From Opacimonas sp002292215 (GTDB lineage Bacteria; Pseudomonadota; Gammaproteobacteria; Enterobacterales; Alteromonadaceae), in contig OX044360.1 of the NCBI GenBank assembly GCA_943846745.1, positions 310,001 through 374,000 of the forward strand: DNA of 64,000 nucleotides. The letters are read 5' to 3'. The notes beneath the pieces are model-generated. The model was not told the DNA's origin. It searched no databases and was given only the letters and a program-made list of their open reading frames with translations. Of the stretch, positions 59,480 to 64,000 are shown piece by piece (the first letter of the stretch is position 1; each line of letters begins with the position of its first letter). Both the position numbers and the translations under genes were made by a program.

Positions 59480-60829
59480 ATGTCAAATCGAGCGGTTGGT
59501 ACTCCAGAACAGTGCCGTGATCCAAATTATATGCCAGCAATTGGCGTTGCTATACCTTTAGGTATTCAACATGTATTAGCAATGTTTATTGCTAATGTAA
59601 CACCAGCGATTATTATTGCTGGTGCGGCAGGCTTCGGCTTTGGTTCTAATTCACCTGATTTTCCAATGATGTTATACATGATGCAAATGTGTATGTTATT
59701 GGCAGGTGTGACAACGTTACTACAAACTATCGGTGCAGGTCCTGTCGGGGCGCGTTTACCGATTGTTCAAGGTACTAGTTTTGCTTTCATTCCGATCCTG
59801 ATCCCACTAGTGGCAGGTAAGGGTGTTGATGCAATGGCAGCTGTAACTGGTGGTATCTTAGTTGGTGGTATTGTTCAAGCTTGTTTGGCACCGTTAGTAG
59901 GGCGTTTACGTTTTGCTTTACCGCCTTTAGTAACGGGTTTAATTGTGACAATGATTGGTTTGTCACTGCTTAAGGTTGGTATTCAGTATGCTGCTGGTGG
60001 TGTACCTGCTATTGGGACACCTGAGTATGGTTCGTTACAGAACTGGGGCGTTGCATTAGTCGTCATAGTAGTTACTTTGAGTCTTAAGTTCTTTACCAAA
60101 GGTATGTTATCAGTATCTTCAATTCTTGTTGGTATATTAGCGGGTTATGCAGTTGCATACGGTCTAGGCATGGTCAGTTTTGATAATGTTGGACGTGCAT
60201 CAGCGTTTGCTATGCCTAAAGTATTGCCTTTTGGTATTGAATTTACGGTTGCAGCAGTGTTAGGTATTACGTTAATGGCATTTATTTCTGCAATTGAAAC
60301 GGTTGGTGATGTATCAGGTATCACTAAAGGTGGTGCAGATCGTGAAGCGACAGACGTAGAAATCCGTGGCGCAACTTATGCTGATGGTCTAGGTACGGCT
60401 TTCTCATCAATCTTTGGTGGTTTACCGAACACTTCGTTTTCACAAAACGTTGGTTTGATTGCAATGACTCGCGTTATGAGTCGTCACGTTGCAACGATTG
60501 GTGCTGTATTCCTTATATTATGTGGTTTCATACCTAAAATTGGTGCGATAATTTCGACTATTCCAATTGAAGTATTAGGTGGTGGTGTTATCTTAATGTT
60601 TGGTATGGTTGTTTCTTCAGGTATGAAGATGCTGACAGATGTCGATTGGACCAGCCGTAACATGGTTATCTTTGCTATATCTCTATCTATTGGGTTTGGC
60701 TTGATGTTAGAACCAGGTGCATTACAGCATATGCCTGGTACTGCAAAAGCGTTATTATCTACAGGCTTACTACCTGCTGCATTTATCGCAATTGTTTTAA
60801 ATCTTATCGTACCTGACGAAAAAGATTAA
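59480..60829 (+). CDS. NCS2-family xanthine/urate permease
   Basis: This 449 aa, 12-14 helix transporter is in the NAT/NCS2 family (PbuX, XanQ, UacT). Signature motifs are QHVLAMF near residue 30, SAIETVGDVSGITKG in helix 8, and LPNTSFSQNVGLIAMT in the family-defining NAT motif. Preference for xanthine or urate rather than uracil is inferred from the neighbouring urate and allantoin genes. AGGAAA before the ATG is the ribosome binding site. A strong hairpin follows its stop. Confidence 0.92.
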   Translation: MSNRAVGTPEQCRDPNYMPAIGVAIPLGIQHVLAMFIANVTPAIIIAGAAGFGFGSNSPDFPMMLYMMQMCMLLAGVTTLLQTIGAGPVGARLPIVQGTSFAFIPILIPLVAGKGVDAMAAVTGGILVGGIVQACLAPLVGRLRFALPPLVTGLIVTMIGLSLLKVGIQYAAGGVPAIGTPEYGSLQNWGVALVVIVVTLSLKFFTKGMLSVSSILVGILAGYAVAYGLGMVSFDNVGRASAFAMPKVLPFGIEFTVAAVLGITLMAFISAIETVGDVSGITKGGADREATDVEIRGATYADGLGTAFSSIFGGLPNTSFSQNVGLIAMTRVMSRHVATIGAVFLILCGFIPKIGAIISTIPIEVLGGGVILMFGMVVSSGMKMLTDVDWTSRNMVIFAISLSIGFGLMLEPGALQHMPGTAKALLSTGLLPAAFIAIVLNLIVPDEKD

Positions 60830-60837
60830 TCGGTTTT

Positions 60838-60864
60838 CCCAGATAGTGTTTCTCACTATCTGGG
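60838..60864 (+). terminator. Strong hairpin after the xanthine/urate permease
   Basis: A perfect 11-pair stem CCCAGATAGTG / CACTATCTGGG with a five-base loop. The following T stretch is broken by A (ATATTTATT), so termination may be partial. Confidence 0.65.
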
Positions 60865-60966
60865 ATATTTATTACACCTTGTAATATCTTTGTATTTTTA
60901 GCGGCGTCTTTTTATTTCCACTTAGGACAACGTTTTCTTTTCACCTTTCGTTTGATGAGTCTTCCT

Positions 60967-62265
60967 ATGGCAAACATACATAATCAAGTACAATCTACAC
61001 CAGAAGTCGTGTTACGTAAGATGTTTGATGCTGCTGTGGCAAGCGCTCAACCATTGATTAACATTAAGCAATATTTACCATCGCCGCCTAAAGGCCGCAC
61101 AATTATTATTGGTGCAGGCAAAGCCTCTGCAGCAATGGCACATGCACTTGAACAACATTGGCAAGGTCCAATTTCAGGTGTCGTTGTCACTCGATATGGC
61201 TATGCAGTAGCATGTCAACACATTACTATTCTTGAAGCATCTCACCCTGTACCTGATATGGCTGGTCAGCAAGCTGCAACAGATATTCTTGCTACCGTAT
61301 CAGATTTAAGCGCAGACGATCTTGTCATCTGCTTAATCTCAGGTGGCGGTTCTTCACTGATGAGCCTACCAGCCGAAGGAATAAGCTTCGCTGACAAACA
61401 AGCTGTAAACAAAACATTATTATCTTGTGGTGCGACAATTCAAGAAATGAATTGTATTCGTAAACATATTTCCTTGGTCAAAGGTGGCCAACTTGCAGCC
61501 CAAGCTTATCCTGCCAGGGTTCTCAGTTTAATGATTTCAGATGTGCCCGGTGACGACATGTCCTCTATAGCCTCTGGTCCTACAGTTGCAGATAATTCAA
61601 CATTTGCAGATGCCTTAAATATTGTTCGTCGTTATGATATGCACTTACCTGATTCCGTAATGGCCTACTTACAGCAAGCCCAAAATGAAACACCGAATCA
61701 AGATGATTATCGGTTATCGACAACCAAGAATATTATTATTGCTGCTCCGCAAATGTCATTGGAGGCTGCAGCAGAAGTTGCTATTGAACATGGCTATACG
61801 CCACTTATTTTAGGCGATAGCATTGAGGGTGAATCGCGTGATGTTGCTCTTGTGCATGCGGGTATTGCGCAGCAAGTTGTGCGCCATGCTCAACCGATTA
61901 AGCCGCCTTGTATTTTATTATCAGGGGGAGAAACCACCGTTACTTTAAAAGGAAATGGACGCGGCGGTCGCAATGCTGAATTTGCGTTATCGCTTGCGGT
62001 TGCATTAAAGTCAGAACCCAATATCTGGGGGATTGCCTGCGATACTGATGGGATTGATGGATCTGAAGACAATGCAGGTGCTGTCATTACCCCAACTACG
62101 TTAGATCGTGCTGTTGCAGCAGGTTGTAAAGCTATCGACTATTTAGATAATAACGATGGTTATAGTTTTTTTGAGACATTAGGTGATCTTGTAATGACAG
62201 GCCCAACGATGACCAATGTGAACGATTTTAGAGCGATTTTGATTACTGATCAAAACGTGAAGTAA
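60967..62265 (+). CDS. ttuD: Glycerate 2-kinase, MOFRL family (TtuD-like)
   Basis: Proteins of this family, often labelled hydroxypyruvate reductase, phosphorylate glycerate to 2-phosphoglycerate. Motifs are GRTIIIGAGKASAAMAHALE, VVTRYGYAV, ISGGGSSLMSLPAEG, CIRKHISLVKGGQLA and GGRNAEFALSLAVAL, with DTDGIDGSEDNAGA near the end. The start is uncertain: TTG 60952, ATG 60955 and ATG 60967 are in frame, and the last is preferred by homology and a GAG seven bases upstream. From it the protein is 432 aa. It completes glyoxylate use after Gcl and Hyi, although no reductase is adjacent. Confidence 0.88.
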   Translation: MANIHNQVQSTPEVVLRKMFDAAVASAQPLINIKQYLPSPPKGRTIIIGAGKASAAMAHALEQHWQGPISGVVVTRYGYAVACQHITILEASHPVPDMAGQQAATDILATVSDLSADDLVICLISGGGSSLMSLPAEGISFADKQAVNKTLLSCGATIQEMNCIRKHISLVKGGQLAAQAYPARVLSLMISDVPGDDMSSIASGPTVADNSTFADALNIVRRYDMHLPDSVMAYLQQAQNETPNQDDYRLSTTKNIIIAAPQMSLEAAAEVAIEHGYTPLILGDSIEGESRDVALVHAGIAQQVVRHAQPIKPPCILLSGGETTVTLKGNGRGGRNAEFALSLAVALKSEPNIWGIACDTDGIDGSEDNAGAVITPTTLDRAVAAGCKAIDYLDNNDGYSFFETLGDLVMTGPTMTNVNDFRAILITDQNVK

Positions 62266-62293
62266 ACATATTTATTTTTAGGAACTAAGTATA

Positions 62294-62803
62294 ATGAACA
62301 TTACAAAATTAGTGGCTAAGCCATTAACCAAAGACGCATTTTCTGAATTTGGCGATGTTATCGAAAAAGATGGAGCGAAACATTTTCCGATTAATGAAGG
62401 TGCCGTAGAACGGTTTCATGATCTTGCTGATATTCAAGTTGATTCTGTCGATGGCGGTAAAGCGATTGTTAGTTTTTTCCAGGTGACTACACCTAGTTTT
62501 TTTCCATATCAATTTAATTTGATAGAGCGTCACCCTAAAGGTAGCCAAGCTTTTATCCCAACAGATGATAAACCGGTTGTGCTTGTCGTTGGAGCCCCTA
62601 CCGATACCCCACAAGCAGAAAACCTACACGCATTTATTACCAATGGTAAGCAAGGGTTCAATTTTCATACTGGTGTATGGCATATGCCTCTTATTTCAGA
62701 GGACGTAGGGCGTACATTTGTAATTATAGACCGTTCAGGTCCTGGCAATAACTGTGATGAAGTCACATTAGAGAATAATATGTTGGAGTTAGTTTTAGCA
62801 TGA
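62294..62803 (+). CDS. allA: Ureidoglycolate lyase
   Basis: AllA splits ureidoglycolate into glyoxylate and urea. The 169 aa cupin-like protein has the family patterns FSEFGDVIEKDGA, LIERHPKGSQAFIPTD, NGKQGFNFHTGVWHMPL and a C-terminal hydrophobic stretch. It gives the glyoxylate that Gcl consumes. AGGAA 11 bases before the ATG is the ribosome binding site. It overlaps puuE by four bases (ATGA), indicating coupled translation. Confidence 0.93.
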   Translation: MNITKLVAKPLTKDAFSEFGDVIEKDGAKHFPINEGAVERFHDLADIQVDSVDGGKAIVSFFQVTTPSFFPYQFNLIERHPKGSQAFIPTDDKPVVLVVGAPTDTPQAENLHAFITNGKQGFNFHTGVWHMPLISEDVGRTFVIIDRSGPGNNCDEVTLENNMLELVLA

Positions 62804-63732
62804 GTACTTTACATTTAGATAAATACCCTCGCGATATGCTTGGTTATGGTGCAAACATTCCCAAAGTAACTTGGCCTAAAAAAGCGAAGGTTGCGGTTCA
62901 GTTTGTAATTAACTATGAAGAGGGTGCAGAGAACTGCATTTTACATGGTGATGCAGCCTCTGAAACATTTTTATCTGAGATAATCGGAGCGCAACCATTC
63001 GTTAACGAACGTCATATGAATATGGAATCTTTTTATGAATATGGCAGCCGTTCAGGTTTTTGGCGTTTACATGATTTATTTACACAGCGCAATATGCCGG
63101 TAACTGTGTTTGGTGTAGCTATGGCTATGCAGCGAAATCCTGATGCCGTTGATGCCATGCTAAAAGCAGATTGGGAAATTGCAAGTCATGGTTACCGTTG
63201 GATTGATTATCAGAAAATTCCTGTCGATATAGAACGTCAACATCTGCAGCAGGCAATTGAAATTCATGAGACGATGACGGGTAAAAAACCCAACGGTTGG
63301 TATTTGGGTCGTATGTCAGAGAACACGCGTAAACTAGTCGTAGAAGAGGGGACGTTTATGTATGACGCTGATAGTTATGCTGACGACCTACCTTACTATG
63401 TCAATGGTATTACGGCAGATCAAAATAAGCCTCATCTTATCGTTCCCTATACACTAGATGCGAATGATATGCGCTTTGCTAGTCCACAAGGTTTTAACTC
63501 TGGTGATCAATTCTTCACGTATTTAAAGGATTCGTTTGATACCCTTTATGCTGAAGGAGAAGTCTCACCCAAAATGATGTCGATAGGTCTACATTGCCGT
63601 ATTATTGGACGTCCTGGACGCTTTGCTAGTTTGGTCAAATTTTTGGATTACATAGAACAGTTCGAAGATGTATGGGTGTGTCGTCGTGAAGATATTGCGA
63701 AACACTGGCTTGAGCATCATCCAGCTAAATAA
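62800..63732 (+). CDS. puuE: Allantoinase PuuE
   Basis: PuuE is the metal-independent allantoinase of the polysaccharide deacetylase fold and hydrolyses allantoin to allantoate. The 310 aa protein has RDMLGYGANIPKVTWP, QFVINYEEGAENCILHGD, EYGSRSGFWRL, EIASHGYRWIDYQ, GWYLGRMSENTRKL and GLHCRIIGRPGR, all typical. The first allantoinase motif keeps Glu residues where deacetylases have metal ligands. There is no fused OHCU decarboxylase. A bidirectional terminator follows. Confidence 0.94.
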   Translation: MSTLHLDKYPRDMLGYGANIPKVTWPKKAKVAVQFVINYEEGAENCILHGDAASETFLSEIIGAQPFVNERHMNMESFYEYGSRSGFWRLHDLFTQRNMPVTVFGVAMAMQRNPDAVDAMLKADWEIASHGYRWIDYQKIPVDIERQHLQQAIEIHETMTGKKPNGWYLGRMSENTRKLVVEEGTFMYDADSYADDLPYYVNGITADQNKPHLIVPYTLDANDMRFASPQGFNSGDQFFTYLKDSFDTLYAEGEVSPKMMSIGLHCRIIGRPGRFASLVKFLDYIEQFEDVWVCRREDIAKHWLEHHPAK

Positions 63733-63787
63733 TCATCATAGTGATATGGCTATTGCTTAAAATTGATGATATCAATGCATAAAATAA

Positions 63788-63828
63788 AAAGCCAATAAGA
63801 CAGATAATCTTATTGGCTTTATTTTTTT
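63788..63828. terminator. Bidirectional terminator between puuE and uspE
   Basis: A perfect 13-pair stem (63788-63800 with 63808-63820, loop CAGATAA) has a T run on each side when read on its own strand, so it serves both convergent genes. Confidence 0.9.
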
Positions 63829-63847
63829 GTTTGTACAATCTTGTCAG

Positions 63848-64000
63848 TTAGGTTTTAACGACAAGAGTATCACAATCCAATTTATCAATAATGTACTCAG
63901 CAGTATTACCTAATAAGGCAGCATCTATGCCCTTGCGACCAACAGAGCCAAGGATTAAACATTGTGCATTCAAATTCTCACAAATCTTAGGTACCAGCTT
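63848..64000 (-). CDS. uspE: Universal stress protein UspE-like, C-terminal part
   Basis: Only the last 50 codons are in the window; the gene continues past the right edge. The visible end has LILGSVGRKGIDAALLGNTAEYIID, here read as the ATP-binding G-x2-G-x9-G-N type motif of Usp domains, and finishes CDTLVVKT. The GNTAE wording is characteristic of the tandem-domain UspE. It converges on puuE and is unrelated to purine breakdown. Confidence 0.75.
   Translation of the reverse strand, partial: KLVPKICENLNAQCLILGSVGRKGIDAALLGNTAEYIIDKLDCDTLVVKT

Noticed and set aside
60952..60966. TTG 60952 and ATG 60955 as the glycerate kinase start.
   Set aside because: Neither has a ribosome binding site; ATG 60967 is better placed, although this is not certain.

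Overview
The window looks like core chromosome of a marine-type gammaproteobacterium near Shewanella, Moritella or Psychrobium (order Alteromonadales). The signs are an AT-leaning sequence, ftsH-folP-glmM-tpiA-secG-tRNA-Leu(GAG) in the enteric order, an smc-zipA-ligA block instead of mukB, and a gltA/sdhCDAB-sucABCD divergent TCA-cycle locus. The genus is inference. I see no prophage, insertion sequence, integron or CRISPR array.

Layout. 1-5800: FtsH protease, folate synthesis, cell-wall precursor enzyme GlmM, triosephosphate isomerase, SecG and tRNA-Leu. 5841-7002: two minus-strand accessory genes, a membrane-anchored ASCH-domain protein and a small unknown. They lie where relatives usually carry rimP-nusA-infB-rbfA-truB-rpsO. 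7343-11352: pnp, nlpI and a secreted metallopeptidase-like gene overlapping nlpI. 11363-19235: cysZ, then smc, zipA and an unusual NAD-dependent DNA ligase. 19262-26107: a DUF2062 gene divergent from comEC, then msbA-lpxK-ycaR-kdsB for lipopolysaccharide export and Kdo supply. 26104-37127: rimO, rhlE, a Crp-like regulator divergent from a fatty acid hydroxylase, small membrane and unknown genes, a LysR regulator, tcdA, pirin, manC and DUF3429. 37212-48813: citrate synthase divergent from succinate dehydrogenase, 2-oxoglutarate dehydrogenase and succinyl-CoA synthetase.

48880-63732 is the most distinctive part. It begins with a small peptide carrying a double-glycine leader. It continues with a purine salvage and catabolism region: a purine permease, a GlcG/HbpS-like protein, NAD-malic enzyme, GntR and RutR-like regulators, glyoxylate carboligase, hydroxypyruvate isomerase, a membrane cytochrome-c urate oxidase (PuuD), a Tsx-like outer membrane channel, a xanthine/urate permease, glycerate kinase, ureidoglycolate lyase and allantoinase (PuuE). 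Together these would import purines, oxidise urate, open allantoin, and pass glyoxylate through tartronate semialdehyde to glycerate and central metabolism. Several steps are not encoded here: hydroxyisourate hydrolase, OHCU decarboxylase, the allantoate-degrading enzyme, xanthine dehydrogenase and the reductase that makes glycerate. The window ends inside a uspE-like gene.

The regulatory DNA of this last region is unusually ordered. There are two identical 16-bp palindromes between the glcG-like gene and maeA, a perfect 36-bp palindrome before the purine permease, and tandem ATTGT-N2-ACAAT palindromes overlapping the -35 box of a strong gcl promoter. Most of the rest of the window is ordinary housekeeping sequence.
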